Source: Burkholderiales bacterium
GTDB taxonomy: Bacteria; Pseudomonadota; Gammaproteobacteria; Burkholderiales; Burkholderiaceae_C
NCBI GenBank assembly: GCA_016185015.1
Contig: JACPOI010000020.1
Coordinates: 186,001-250,000, forward strand
DNA: 64,000 bases
Reading direction: 5' to 3'
Made by a program: the position numbers and the translations under genes. Below, piece after piece: positions 40,219 through 48,483 of the stretch (the stretch's first letter is position 1; every line of letters starts with the position of its first letter). The notes below the pieces were generated by a model. It did no database searches, had not been told where the DNA came from, and was given only the letters and a program-made list of their open reading frames with translations.

Positions 40219-41759
40219 AAGCCGATCCGGAACAGGCTCTGGCAGCTCCCTTTGGCACCATCACCGGGCTGATCCACCTCCATGCGCACCAGGCCCCCTT
40301 ACGTCGTGCCCTGGTGCAAGACGGTCAGTCCCTGACCTATGCTGAACTCGATGGACACATGGACCGCGTTGCCGCGGCGCTGCAGCGCGATGGCGTCCTG
40401 CCCGGCGAGGCCATCGCCATCTGTGCCGCTACCTCCATCGCTTATGCGGTGACCTACCTGGGCGCATTGCGCGCCGGTGTGGTCGTGGCACCGCTGGCGC
40501 CGGGCGCCACCGCTGAAAGTCTGGCCGACATGCTGCACGACGCGGGCGCGCGGCTGCTGTTCACCGATCGCAGCGTGGCCGAAGCCCTGGGCAGCCATGC
40601 CGCCACCGTGCCGCGCATTGCGCTCGACGAGTCGGCGGCGGGACGACCCTGGACGCAATGGCTGGCCGCACCGCAGACCAGGCCCCAGGATGCGCAGGTC
40701 GACGCCCAGTGGCCTTTCAACATCATCTATTCCTCGGGCACCACGGGTCAGCCCAAGGGCATCGTGCAGCCGCATGGCATGCGCTGGGCGCATGTGCAAC
40801 GCGGAGCCACGTATGGTTACGGCGCCGACACGGTGACCCTGCTGTCCACGCCCCTGTACTCCAACACCACACTGGTGGTGTTCTTCCCCACACTGGCCTA
40901 TGGCGGTACGGTTCTGCTGATGGGCAAGTTCGATGCGCTCGCGTACCTCGCCCTGGCGTCGAAAGAGCGGGTCACGCACACCATGCTGGTGCCGGTGCAG
41001 TACCAGCGCCTGATGGCGAGGGCGGATTTCGGGGACTACGACCTCTCCAGTTTTCGCATCAAGTTCTCCACCAGTGCGCCGTTTTCGGCGGCGCTCAAGG
41101 CCGATGTGCTGCAGCGCTGGCCAGGGGGGCTGGTCGAGTTCTATGGCATGACCGAGGGCGGTGGCACCTGCATCCTGGAGGCGCACTTGCATCCGGACAA
41201 GCTGCATACCGTGGGCCGGCCGGCGCAGGGGCACGACATCCGCCTGATCGACGAGGACGGCCGCGAAGTCCCCCCAGGCGAGGCGGGTGAAGTGGTGGGC
41301 CACTCGCCCGGCATGATGAAGGGCTATCACCAGCGCCCTGAGCAGACACGCGAGGCCGAATGGTTCGATCCGCAGGGCAAGCGCTTCATCCGCACCGGCG
41401 ACATCGGCCGCTTCGATGCTGATGGGTTCCTGACCTTGTTCGATCGGCGCAAGGACATGATCATTTCGGGTGGCTTCAACATCTACCCGAGCGATCTGGA
41501 GGCCGTGCTGCGTGGCCATCCGGCGGTGCACGATGCTGCCGTGGTGGGTGTGCCCTCGGAGCAATGGGGCGAGACGCCAGTGGCCTTTGTCGTGCGCCAG
41601 CCGGGTCAGGAGCTGGCGGCCGATGCCCTGCGGCTGTGGGCCAACGAACGCGTGGGCAAGACCCAGCGCCTGGCCGACCTGCGTTATCTCGACGAACTGC
41701 CGCGCAGTGCGATCGGCAAGGTGCTCAAGCGCGAGCTGCGTGATCTGTACCGGGCCTGA
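40215..41759 (+). CDS. AMP-dependent acyl-CoA synthetase (second copy, 4-coumarate-CoA ligase-like)
   Basis: A 514-aa adenylate-forming enzyme. Motifs are YSSGTTGQPKGIVQPH, FYGMTEGGGTC, RTGDIGRFD, DRRKDMIISGGFNIYPSDLE and RSAIGKVLKRELRD. It is clearly homologous to, but distinct from, the preceding ligase, so the pair are not recent duplicates. Start ATG at 40215 overlaps the upstream stop (ATGA). The two may act on different acids of one pathway. Confidence 0.92.
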   Translation: MKADPEQALAAPFGTITGLIHLHAHQAPLRRALVQDGQSLTYAELDGHMDRVAAALQRDGVLPGEAIAICAATSIAYAVTYLGALRAGVVVAPLAPGATAESLADMLHDAGARLLFTDRSVAEALGSHAATVPRIALDESAAGRPWTQWLAAPQTRPQDAQVDAQWPFNIIYSSGTTGQPKGIVQPHGMRWAHVQRGATYGYGADTVTLLSTPLYSNTTLVVFFPTLAYGGTVLLMGKFDALAYLALASKERVTHTMLVPVQYQRLMARADFGDYDLSSFRIKFSTSAPFSAALKADVLQRWPGGLVEFYGMTEGGGTCILEAHLHPDKLHTVGRPAQGHDIRLIDEDGREVPPGEAGEVVGHSPGMMKGYHQRPEQTREAEWFDPQGKRFIRTGDIGRFDADGFLTLFDRRKDMIISGGFNIYPSDLEAVLRGHPAVHDAAVVGVPSEQWGETPVAFVVRQPGQELAADALRLWANERVGKTQRLADLRYLDELPRSAIGKVLKRELRDLYRA

Positions 41760-41781
41760 GGTGATCGTGCACCATGAAAAA

Positions 41782-41807
41782 AGCCGGTCATGGACCGGCT
41801 TTTTTTC
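41782..41807. terminator. Bidirectional intrinsic terminator
   Basis: AGCCGGTC (41782-41789) pairs with GACCGGCT (41793-41800), flanked by six A before and seven T after. It serves the ligase operon and the convergent cytochrome c5 gene. Confidence 0.9.
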
Positions 41808-41822
41808 TTGCTCGAAAACGCC

Positions 41823-42329
41823 TTACTTGGCGGCTTCCGGTGCCTTCGGTTCGGCGAACTTGGCGCCACCCGCATTGGCCATGTAAGCCACCGCACGGGC
41901 GATCTCCACGTCGGAGTGGTCGCCACCACCTTGCGGTGCCATGGCGCCCTTGCCCTTGAGCGCGGAATTCACCAGGCTGTCCAGACCGGTCTTGATGCGT
42001 GCACCCCAGGCGCCCTTGTCACCAAACTTGGGCGCGCCTGCTGCGCCGGTGCCGTGGCAGGCCACGCACTGGGCCTGGTAGACGGCTTCGCCGCCCTTGA
42101 GCTGGCGGTTGGCATCGCGAATCTCGACGGTGCCGACTTTCTGCACGCGCTCGGACACTGACTTCTCCATATTGCTCGAACCGGCGGCCGGCTTCTTGTC
42201 GGAGGTGACGAAGAACACCAGGCCGATGATGATGAACACGGGTAACACGAAAGAGAAAATGGAAACCCACATCATCTGCTGGGGCGTCTTGATCGGGCCG
42301 GTATGGTCTTCGTGCTGCTGCTCGCTCAT
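41823..42329 (-). CDS. Cytochrome c5 family protein, membrane anchored
   Basis: A 168-aa periplasmic monoheme cytochrome with an N-terminal membrane helix (about residues 21-42). The heme site is CVACH (C88, C91, H92). The likely Met ligand is in GKGAMAPQGG. The C-terminal Ala/Pro/Lys tail is short. It probably shuttles electrons to a terminal oxidase. The ATG at 42329 is chosen; the upstream in-frame extension lacks an SD. Confidence 0.9.
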   Translation of the reverse strand: MSEQQHEDHTGPIKTPQQMMWVSIFSFVLPVFIIIGLVFFVTSDKKPAAGSSNMEKSVSERVQKVGTVEIRDANRQLKGGEAVYQAQCVACHGTGAAGAPKFGDKGAWGARIKTGLDSLVNSALKGKGAMAPQGGGDHSDVEIARAVAYMANAGGAKFAEPKAPEAAK

Positions 42330-42426
42330 GGTGTCCTCGGTAATTCTGATGGTTTGATCTAAATCAGCCATTGATTATAACGGTCGCCCGGACCGAAACC
42401 GCCTACAATCCCAGGCTCCAGCGTTC

Positions 42427-42467
42427 GCGGCTGTAGCTCAGTGGATAGAGTATTGGCCTCCGAAGCC
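42427..42467 (+). repeat. Truncated copy of tRNA-Arg 5' half
   Basis: These 41 bp are identical to 42522-42562, the 5' acceptor strand, D arm and anticodon arm of the intact tRNA-Arg gene. After position 42467 the sequence departs and the T arm and 3' acceptor strand are not recoverable, so it cannot form a tRNA. A degenerate copy of GAGTATTGG recurs at 42498-42506. It may be a duplication remnant or part of an integration scar. Confidence 0.9.
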
Positions 42468-42521
42468 TATGGTCACCGCCGCGTTCCGTGCACAATCGAG
42501 TATTGGTCTTTTTTCAGATTT

Positions 42522-42597
42522 GCGGCTGTAGCTCAGTGGATAGAGTATTGGCCTCCGAAGCCAAGGGTCGTGGGTTCGATCCCCGCCAGCCGCACCA
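42522..42597 (+). tRNA. tRNA-Arg (anticodon CCG)
   Basis: A complete 76-nt tRNA gene. Acceptor GCGGCTG pairs with CAGCCGC, discriminator A, and an encoded CCA. The anticodon loop is CTCCGAA, which gives anticodon CCG reading CGG codons. The T loop GTTCGATCC is canonical. It is the last core-like gene before the accessory region and a standard integration target for tyrosine recombinases. Confidence 0.95.
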
Positions 42598-42837
42598 AAT
42601 CTAGCCTCACGTAAAAGTAAGCGTTTCCTTGCGTGGAGCCCAACTCCATTTCTTCGCAGCTGCGCGAACTACGCCCCGTACTTAGAAGAGACAGACCAAT
42701 AGTCGGTGCAGCCGGAAGACTGACGCGTGTGCCTTGCCTGTGCCAACCGCGTGCCAAGGGCGCTGGTTGCCATTGCGATTTCCGCCGTAAACCGACCATA
42801 GGTCCAGTGCCAACCTGCAGACGCTCTCGGAATGCAG
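42598..42837. other. Intergenic region, no gene seen
   Basis: 240 bp between the tRNA and the end of the defence operon. No supported ORF, terminator or further tRNA sequence is visible. Confidence 0.6.
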
Positions 42838-43614
42838 TCAGAGGCGGAATAACTTCTTGATTTCCTTCTCCGCTGTCGCTGGCATCTCGTCCGATTCATA
42901 CTTCCTGACACTTGTCACGATGGTCTTTGCACGGGTAATCTCAGCATTCACCCGCTGCGAGTACGACGAATCAGTGCTTAACTTATCTATGACGGCAAAG
43001 AAGTAGTCCTTTTGATTCGCCAAAAACCAGAAGCTCAAGCCACAGACCCATTTTTCCATCTCGAAGGATTGAAACGGGAAGCCTGCGGTTGCATTCCAGT
43101 ACTTGAATAGACGTATCGTCGGCTTGATAAGCGACTTGTGCTCTTTGTTCTTCGCTTCAAGCGTGGCGTTGAAGTCGTTCGGGTTCGTGGTCATCCAACC
43201 ACCTGCCCCATTAGGAATCTGAATCTCACCAAGCCACGTTTTCGTCGCAGGCACCAAGTCAAACTTGATGTGGTTCAGTTCGAGAGTGATAGTCGGGCTG
43301 GATTGATAGATTTCCGATGAGCCATACCGTCTTTCGACGAAGGCTTTCAATCGATTCAAATAGGTCTGCGGGGTGGCGCTGCTGTCGCTGAAGACCACCA
43401 TGTAGTCAATGTCGGACCGCTCATCCATCGAGCGAGGCAAGATCGTTCCTCGCGTTGACGACCCGAACCGGAAATGCTGCGCGATTGCGCCGCTGTCAAA
43501 GTGCAGCGACATCCGGGATTGAAGCGTTGTGATCGAGGTCGCAATTGACGACTGCTCGGTTGCCGACAGCACAGCACTGCTGGCCGTGTCCGTCAGAAAA
43601 CTCAATACCGACAT
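42838..43614 (-). CDS. cGAS/DncV-like nucleotidyltransferase (SMODS)
   Basis: A 258-aa enzyme of the CD-NTase kind, which makes cyclic oligonucleotide alarms after phage infection. The active site is complete: GSSTRGT (51-57), D68-x-D70 in SDIDYMVVF, and a third acid D119 in HIKFDLVPA. The C-terminal half is helical with LIKPTIRLFKYWN, typical of the second core domain. It is on the short side for the family. The product nucleotide cannot be predicted. It follows the SLATT gene by 4 nt and ends the operon. Regular DNA-polymerase-beta-like NTases are the alternative, but the SLATT neighbour supports the CBASS-like reading. Confidence 0.82.
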   Translation of the reverse strand: MSVLSFLTDTASSAVLSATEQSSIATSITTLQSRMSLHFDSGAIAQHFRFGSSTRGTILPRSMDERSDIDYMVVFSDSSATPQTYLNRLKAFVERRYGSSEIYQSSPTITLELNHIKFDLVPATKTWLGEIQIPNGAGGWMTTNPNDFNATLEAKNKEHKSLIKPTIRLFKYWNATAGFPFQSFEMEKWVCGLSFWFLANQKDYFFAVIDKLSTDSSYSQRVNAEITRAKTIVTSVRKYESDEMPATAEKEIKKLFRL

Positions 43615-43618
43615 CCTG

Positions 43619-44155
43619 TCATTCCCTCTTGTCCACTTTGTGTGTGGCTTCGCCTTCTTCGATTCCCCTTCGCGCAGCGACGAACGCTCGACGCGGAATA
43701 CTGGGACTCTTCAAGTTCAACTCATTGCGCGCAACCGAAAGTGCCTTCAGTCGCTCGGAGAGTTCGTCTAGTCGAGCTGGCTGAAGCAGTTCGATCTCCC
43801 GAAAAAATCGTGCCTCGTTCCGGAGGGCAAGAAATTGGCCAGCGGCCGCCCGGTGCATTGCCGCTCGCTCGTTGGGCTTGAGAAAGGTTATTAACCCAGT
43901 GAGCAACGATGCCAAAAGGGTGAACGCAGTCGCCCATTCAGGTTGGCTCTTGATCAGAGTAGCTCCTGCAATGGCTCCGAGCACGGTTGCCGGAACACCT
44001 AACCAGTAGTTGCGCCGAACCCATGTGTCTTCGGCGTTGAAATGCCCCTTACTTGAATAGAGGGTGTCCTCTTCCAGTCGCTCAGACTCTCTGCGAAGTG
44101 CGTCAGTCTTGCTCTGATCAGTGGTGACTGTTCCTGTCATTGAGTCTGCTCCCAT
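43619..44155 (-). CDS. SLATT-domain two-TM protein, likely CBASS-like effector
   Basis: A 178-aa protein with two adjacent hydrophobic helices (about 50-68 and 74-92), separated by a short SQPE turn and followed by a long helical cytosolic tail. This matches the SLATT group, predicted to form membrane pores when a paired nucleotide-producing enzyme is activated. The ATG at 44155 has GAGGG 4 nt upstream; an in-frame ATG at 44179 would overlap hsdR. It lies 10 nt after hsdR and 4 nt before the nucleotidyltransferase, an effector-plus-synthase pair. Confidence 0.78.
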   Translation of the reverse strand: MGADSMTGTVTTDQSKTDALRRESERLEEDTLYSSKGHFNAEDTWVRRNYWLGVPATVLGAIAGATLIKSQPEWATAFTLLASLLTGLITFLKPNERAAMHRAAAGQFLALRNEARFFREIELLQPARLDELSERLKALSVARNELNLKSPSIPRRAFVAARRGIEEGEATHKVDKRE

Positions 44156-44165
44156 TTCGCCCTCG

Positions 44166-47162
44166 TCATGCTGATGCACCCGTATGTGGAGGTGCCTTTG
44201 GCAGCACCGTCCCCGAGTGGTACGTCGAGTCGAAGACCATGTCGGTCAGCCAGCGCTTGAAACTGGGGTTGTCACTGAATTGTTTGAACAGCTCCGTGTG
44301 ATCTGAGATCAGTTCCAGCACCACGCGATTCAGCGCCTTGTCATGTTCCAGCTTGGCGTTCTGTTTGTCGGAGTTGGCCTGTGCATTCTGGTAGGCCTTG
44401 TCCTGGGCCACGCGCGCAGGAATCTCCTCGGTGATGACCTTGCGAATCTTGTCGCCGTCCTTCCATTCGATGTTGCCGAACATGTCGTTGAAGGCCTTGA
44501 TGATGTTCGACAGCTTGTCGATTTCCGGATCACCACCTCCACCGCCCGGGCCAGTAGGTGGGGGTTCGATGAAGGCATCAGCATCGTCCATAGACATCTT
44601 CAGTGACGCCTGCGCCTCCACTCGATAGCTGTCCATATCGATGGCCTCCAACACGCCCTTGGACAGGTCCTCCTCCTTCGGAGCCGGTAGCTTTGGGATT
44701 AGGAAGTTCAGGAAGATCGAGAGCTTCTCCCAGGCAGGGTGGCCGTAGGTCAGGATCGCGGCGAGAAAGCTATAGCTCCGCACGAAGGCCTTGGCATTGC
44801 CTTTGAATTCGACTTGACCGTCTTCGTCCAGGTTCTCGATGTACTCGGCGACACACAAATCGAGAATTGGGTCGAGTTTGTCCCGATCCGCACCGATGAC
44901 GTACAGCGCGACCAAGTCCTCGACCTGCTGCCAGCTATATACCTGCTTAGCATCGAGGTCGTTCTTCAGGTCATGCAGCTTATTGGCATCGGTCTCGCCA
45001 ACCTGCACCGTCGCACGGTAGTAGTCCTGAAACGCCGCCTTCACGGCCTCGGCGTTGTCTGCAAAGTCGAGGACAAAGGTGTCCCGCTTCTGTGGATGCG
45101 CGCGGTTCAGTCGAGACAGCGTTTGCACCGCCATCACACCCGCCAGAGGTTTGTCCACATACATCGTGTGCAGTAGCGGCTCGTCAAAGCCGGTAACGAA
45201 CTTGTTGGCGACGATCAGGAAACGATACGGGTCTTGCTTCAGCCTGGCCGGAATGTCCTTGCTCGGGAATTCGTTGAGATCGGATTCGGTCTTTCTCACC
45301 CCGCTAATTCCAAAGTCGCCCGAGTAGGCCACGATGGCCTTGAACGGGCTCTTGATCGAGGCCAAGTAGTCCGACACCTCTCGGTAGTAGTCGATGGCCC
45401 GTGCGATGCCGTTGCAGACGATCATTGCGCGCGCCTTGCCGCCGATCTTCTGCTTACCCGCCACCTGCGCCACGAAGTGGTCGACCATGATCTCGGCCTT
45501 TTTTCGGATGGCCTTGTCGTGAGATTCGACGTAATGGCGAATCTTTTTCAGCGCCTTGACTTTGTCGAATTTTGGGTCGTCCGTCACCGTCTTGGCGACG
45601 TGATAAAAGCTGTCCACCGTCGTGTAGTTCGCAATCACGTCGAGGATGAAGCCCTCTTGGATCGCTTGCTTAGTGGTGTAAGTCAGTTCCTCCGGCGAAC
45701 GGTAGCGAACTTCGCCACCTTCCACGTAGCGCTCGCCGAACAACTCCAGCGTCCGGTTTTTCGGCGTGGCGGTGAAGGCGAAGTAGCTGGCGTTCGGCAG
45801 CATCTTGCGCGACTCGATCAGCTTGTTGACGGCATCCTCGACGGATTCGTCGTCATCCTCATCGTCACCCGCCGCGCCAGACAAAGCCATGTGCATTTTG
45901 GCCGTGGTCTTGCCGCCCTGGCTGGAATGCGCCTCGTCGATCAGCAGCGCAAACTTCTTGCCGCCGAGGTCGCCCAGCTCATCGAGGATGAACGGGAATT
46001 TCTGCACCGTCGTCACGATGATCTTCTTGCCCTTGCGCAGGAAGGTGCGCAGCTCAGCGGCATCCTCGGAATGGCCGAAGATCGATGCCACGTGGTCGTA
46101 GCTCTTGATAGTGCGGGCGATCTGGGTATCCAGCGCACGGCGGTCGGTGATGACGATGACCGAATCGAACTGGGCAAGCATCGCATCGGCGGCGGTCTTG
46201 AGTTCCACCAACTGGTGTGCCAGCCACGCGATGGTGTTGCTCTTGCCGCTGCCCGCCGAGTGCTGGATCAGGTAGCGCTTGCCGACCCCATCCTCGCGGG
46301 AGCAGCGCAGCAAGGCGCGGACGGTACGCAGTTGGTGAAAACGCGGGAACACCTGCTTGCGCCGCTTCTTGCCCTTTTCGTCTTCCTCTTCCACCACCTG
46401 CGTGAAGTTCTCGATGATGTTGGCCAGCGAGTCCTTCTGCAGCACCTGCTTCCACAAGTAGTCGGTTTTGAGTCCGTGCGGGTTGGGCGGGTTGCCCGCG
46501 CCGCTGTTCCAGCCCTGGTTGAACGGTAGGAACCACGAGGTCTTGCCGGTGAGGTGCGGGCAGAACCGCACCTCGGCATCGTCCACCGCCATGTGCGCCA
46601 CGCAGCGCCCCATCTGGAACAGCAACTCAGCCGGATTGCGGTCGGTCTGGTACTGCGTGATGGCGTCGGCCACGGTTTGCTTGGTCAGCGAGTTTTTCAG
46701 CTCGAAGGTCAGCACCGGTAGGCCGTTGATGAAGATGGCCATGTCCAGCGAGCGCTGCGACTCGTCATTGCTGTAGCGCAGCTGCCGGGTGACGCTGAAG
46801 ATGTTCTTGCCGAAGTTCTCAGCAGCGCTGACGTTGCCCGGCGTCGGTAGCAGCTTGTACAGGTCGACGTGCGCCGGGCCGTGGCTGACGCCCTTGCGCA
46901 GTACATCCACCACCCCGCGCTTGGCAATCTCACCCTGGAGGCGGTGCAGGAACTGCGTGCGCTTGATGCCTTCGCTCGCCAGCTCCAGCGCGGTGACGAC
47001 CGTGGGTTGGGTGGCCTGCAGAAACGCCAGCAACTGCACCACATCGACCGCTACGTCGCGGTTGTAGTCGGTGGGCTGGCCCGGAACAAAGCCGCCGCTG
47101 GTGCAGAGATCGCGGACGATCAGGGCTTCCAGGCCCTTCTCGCTGGTGTCAGTCGTCGCCAT
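44166..47162 (-). CDS. hsdR: Type I restriction endonuclease subunit R
   Basis: A 998-aa motor and nuclease of a type I restriction-modification complex. It translocates and cuts DNA that lacks methylation. The N-terminal nuclease has the D ... E-x-K pattern in SLDMAIF and TFELKN (E154, K156). Helicase motifs include Walker A HSAGSGKSNTIAW (about 302-308) and LLIDEAHSSQGG (about 409). ATG at 47162 (MATTDTSEKGLEAL) is chosen; the frame extends upstream inside hsdS but that sequence is not HsdR-like. It overlaps hsdS by 14 nt. Confidence 0.96.
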   Translation of the reverse strand: MATTDTSEKGLEALIVRDLCTSGGFVPGQPTDYNRDVAVDVVQLLAFLQATQPTVVTALELASEGIKRTQFLHRLQGEIAKRGVVDVLRKGVSHGPAHVDLYKLLPTPGNVSAAENFGKNIFSVTRQLRYSNDESQRSLDMAIFINGLPVLTFELKNSLTKQTVADAITQYQTDRNPAELLFQMGRCVAHMAVDDAEVRFCPHLTGKTSWFLPFNQGWNSGAGNPPNPHGLKTDYLWKQVLQKDSLANIIENFTQVVEEEDEKGKKRRKQVFPRFHQLRTVRALLRCSREDGVGKRYLIQHSAGSGKSNTIAWLAHQLVELKTAADAMLAQFDSVIVITDRRALDTQIARTIKSYDHVASIFGHSEDAAELRTFLRKGKKIIVTTVQKFPFILDELGDLGGKKFALLIDEAHSSQGGKTTAKMHMALSGAAGDDEDDDESVEDAVNKLIESRKMLPNASYFAFTATPKNRTLELFGERYVEGGEVRYRSPEELTYTTKQAIQEGFILDVIANYTTVDSFYHVAKTVTDDPKFDKVKALKKIRHYVESHDKAIRKKAEIMVDHFVAQVAGKQKIGGKARAMIVCNGIARAIDYYREVSDYLASIKSPFKAIVAYSGDFGISGVRKTESDLNEFPSKDIPARLKQDPYRFLIVANKFVTGFDEPLLHTMYVDKPLAGVMAVQTLSRLNRAHPQKRDTFVLDFADNAEAVKAAFQDYYRATVQVGETDANKLHDLKNDLDAKQVYSWQQVEDLVALYVIGADRDKLDPILDLCVAEYIENLDEDGQVEFKGNAKAFVRSYSFLAAILTYGHPAWEKLSIFLNFLIPKLPAPKEEDLSKGVLEAIDMDSYRVEAQASLKMSMDDADAFIEPPPTGPGGGGGDPEIDKLSNIIKAFNDMFGNIEWKDGDKIRKVITEEIPARVAQDKAYQNAQANSDKQNAKLEHDKALNRVVLELISDHTELFKQFSDNPSFKRWLTDMVFDSTYHSGTVLPKAPPHTGASA

Positions 47163-48483
47163 CGTCTTCCTCCCCATCGGTATCGATTTCTTCGTCGCCG
47201 CCCAGTGCCGCGAGATCCTCTTCGGCCACCACGTCGTCCGGGCCCGGCACCCAGCCACGCACGTCCACTTGGCCCGTGACGACGTCGGCAATCTGTCGGT
47301 CGCGGTACTCGCGGATCAGTTTAATTTCCTCTTCTGCACGCTGGATGGTTTCGTCGAGAGGCTGGCATTCATCGGCAATCCACTTGCGTATTTCCACCTG
47401 TTCTGGAACAGGCGGGACAGCACAAATCTGCTCTCGAACGATCGTCGAGTTGATGAGGGGCTGAGCTGTTCTGATGGCGAAGCGGTTGAAGTCAACCCAC
47501 CGCAGTAAATGCTCGAAGAACTCTTGGTCGAATTCGCGCAGAGGAATTACCCGAAGTGCGTGCTCTGAAGCCCAGAACTTTCCATCAACTCGGTGAATAC
47601 AACCGCACTTCGCACCAACTCTTCCGATCAACAGCATTGGCCCATGGGAATTCACCTTCTTTGTGAACCCACGCGGTCCATTTCCGCCGTAGATGGGCCA
47701 GCCGTCTTCGGTTTCTTCGGATGCGTGAATCATGTCACCGCTTTTCACTCGCAGAATTCGTCGTAGAGGGAGAACCTCCCAGTGTTTGGGTACATCCCCC
47801 AGCCACTCGATGCCGGATGGCTTTAAGGCAACCGAGGCACTCAACCCGCGTGTCACGGCGTGGTCGATGATGCGCAGCTTCTGTTCGTTGAGCAGGCCGA
47901 TGAGTTCGCGCTTGGCCTTGATGAGGCGGGCGATGTGGGCATCTTGTGCCCGCAGGTAGGCGACGATCTGGTCTTGCTCGGGGCGCGGCGGTTGTAGCAG
48001 TGCGATGTCGAGGAACTGGTTCGGATACAGGCGCAGACGGGAGGATCGGATGCCCGTCGAGCGCCCGATGTATTCGGCCACGTAGGCGCGGGTACGCAAC
48101 AGGTAGTCGAGATATGCCGGGTTGAAGCTGTCCGTGCGGTGCGGCCGGTACACGCCGTAGGCCGGGCTGACGATGCCAACGTGCCTGCTCGCGCCAAGCG
48201 CGGCCATCCAAGCCCAGAGCGTGTTGATGACGATGTCGCCCGGCTGGCACAGCTTGGAGCCGACGTAGCTCGCGGCCTTGAACATCGTCACGTTCTTCTG
48301 GCTGCGCGGCGTGACGCCCGTCAGGTGCGACACCGACAGCAGTTCTTCGTGTCCGGTCTTGGAGCGCTCGTCCACCTCGCGGAAGAAGGTCTTGGCGCGT
48401 TGCTCGTTCCAATGTTCAGGCACGGGTGGCAGCCAGCGCATTCGCGCCGTGCGGTAGCCGGGATAAGCGTTCGCCGCTTCCAT
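47149..48483 (-). CDS. hsdS: Type I restriction-modification specificity subunit S
   Basis: A 444-aa subunit that recognises the bipartite DNA target. Two target-recognition domains are visible, each opening with a P-x-H-W type segment: WLPPVPEHWNEQRAKTFF near residue 20 and GIEWLGDVPKHWEVLPLRRI near 230. Each is followed by a conserved helical spacer (PEQDQIVAYLRAQDAHI and PEQVEIRKWIADE). An unusually acidic tail (about 30 residues of Asp and Glu) closes the protein. It starts at ATG 48483 and overlaps hsdM by 1 nt. Confidence 0.94.
   Translation of the reverse strand: MEAANAYPGYRTARMRWLPPVPEHWNEQRAKTFFREVDERSKTGHEELLSVSHLTGVTPRSQKNVTMFKAASYVGSKLCQPGDIVINTLWAWMAALGASRHVGIVSPAYGVYRPHRTDSFNPAYLDYLLRTRAYVAEYIGRSTGIRSSRLRLYPNQFLDIALLQPPRPEQDQIVAYLRAQDAHIARLIKAKRELIGLLNEQKLRIIDHAVTRGLSASVALKPSGIEWLGDVPKHWEVLPLRRILRVKSGDMIHASEETEDGWPIYGGNGPRGFTKKVNSHGPMLLIGRVGAKCGCIHRVDGKFWASEHALRVIPLREFDQEFFEHLLRWVDFNRFAIRTAQPLINSTIVREQICAVPPVPEQVEIRKWIADECQPLDETIQRAEEEIKLIREYRDRQIADVVTGQVDVRGWVPGPDDVVAEEDLAALGGDEEIDTDGEEDDGDD

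Noticed and set aside
42533-42799. An 88-aa minus-strand frame ending in a GIEPTTLGFGG-type peptide
   Set aside because: This is the well-known artefact produced by translating the reverse complement of a tRNA gene.
45234-46529. A 431-aa plus-strand frame inside hsdR
   Set aside because: Antisense shadow of the helicase region; no start signal or motif. The same is true of 48657-50123 inside hsdM.
47163-47291. An N-terminal extension of hsdR
   Set aside because: The extra 43 residues are the shifted frame of the acidic hsdS tail and are not HsdR-like.
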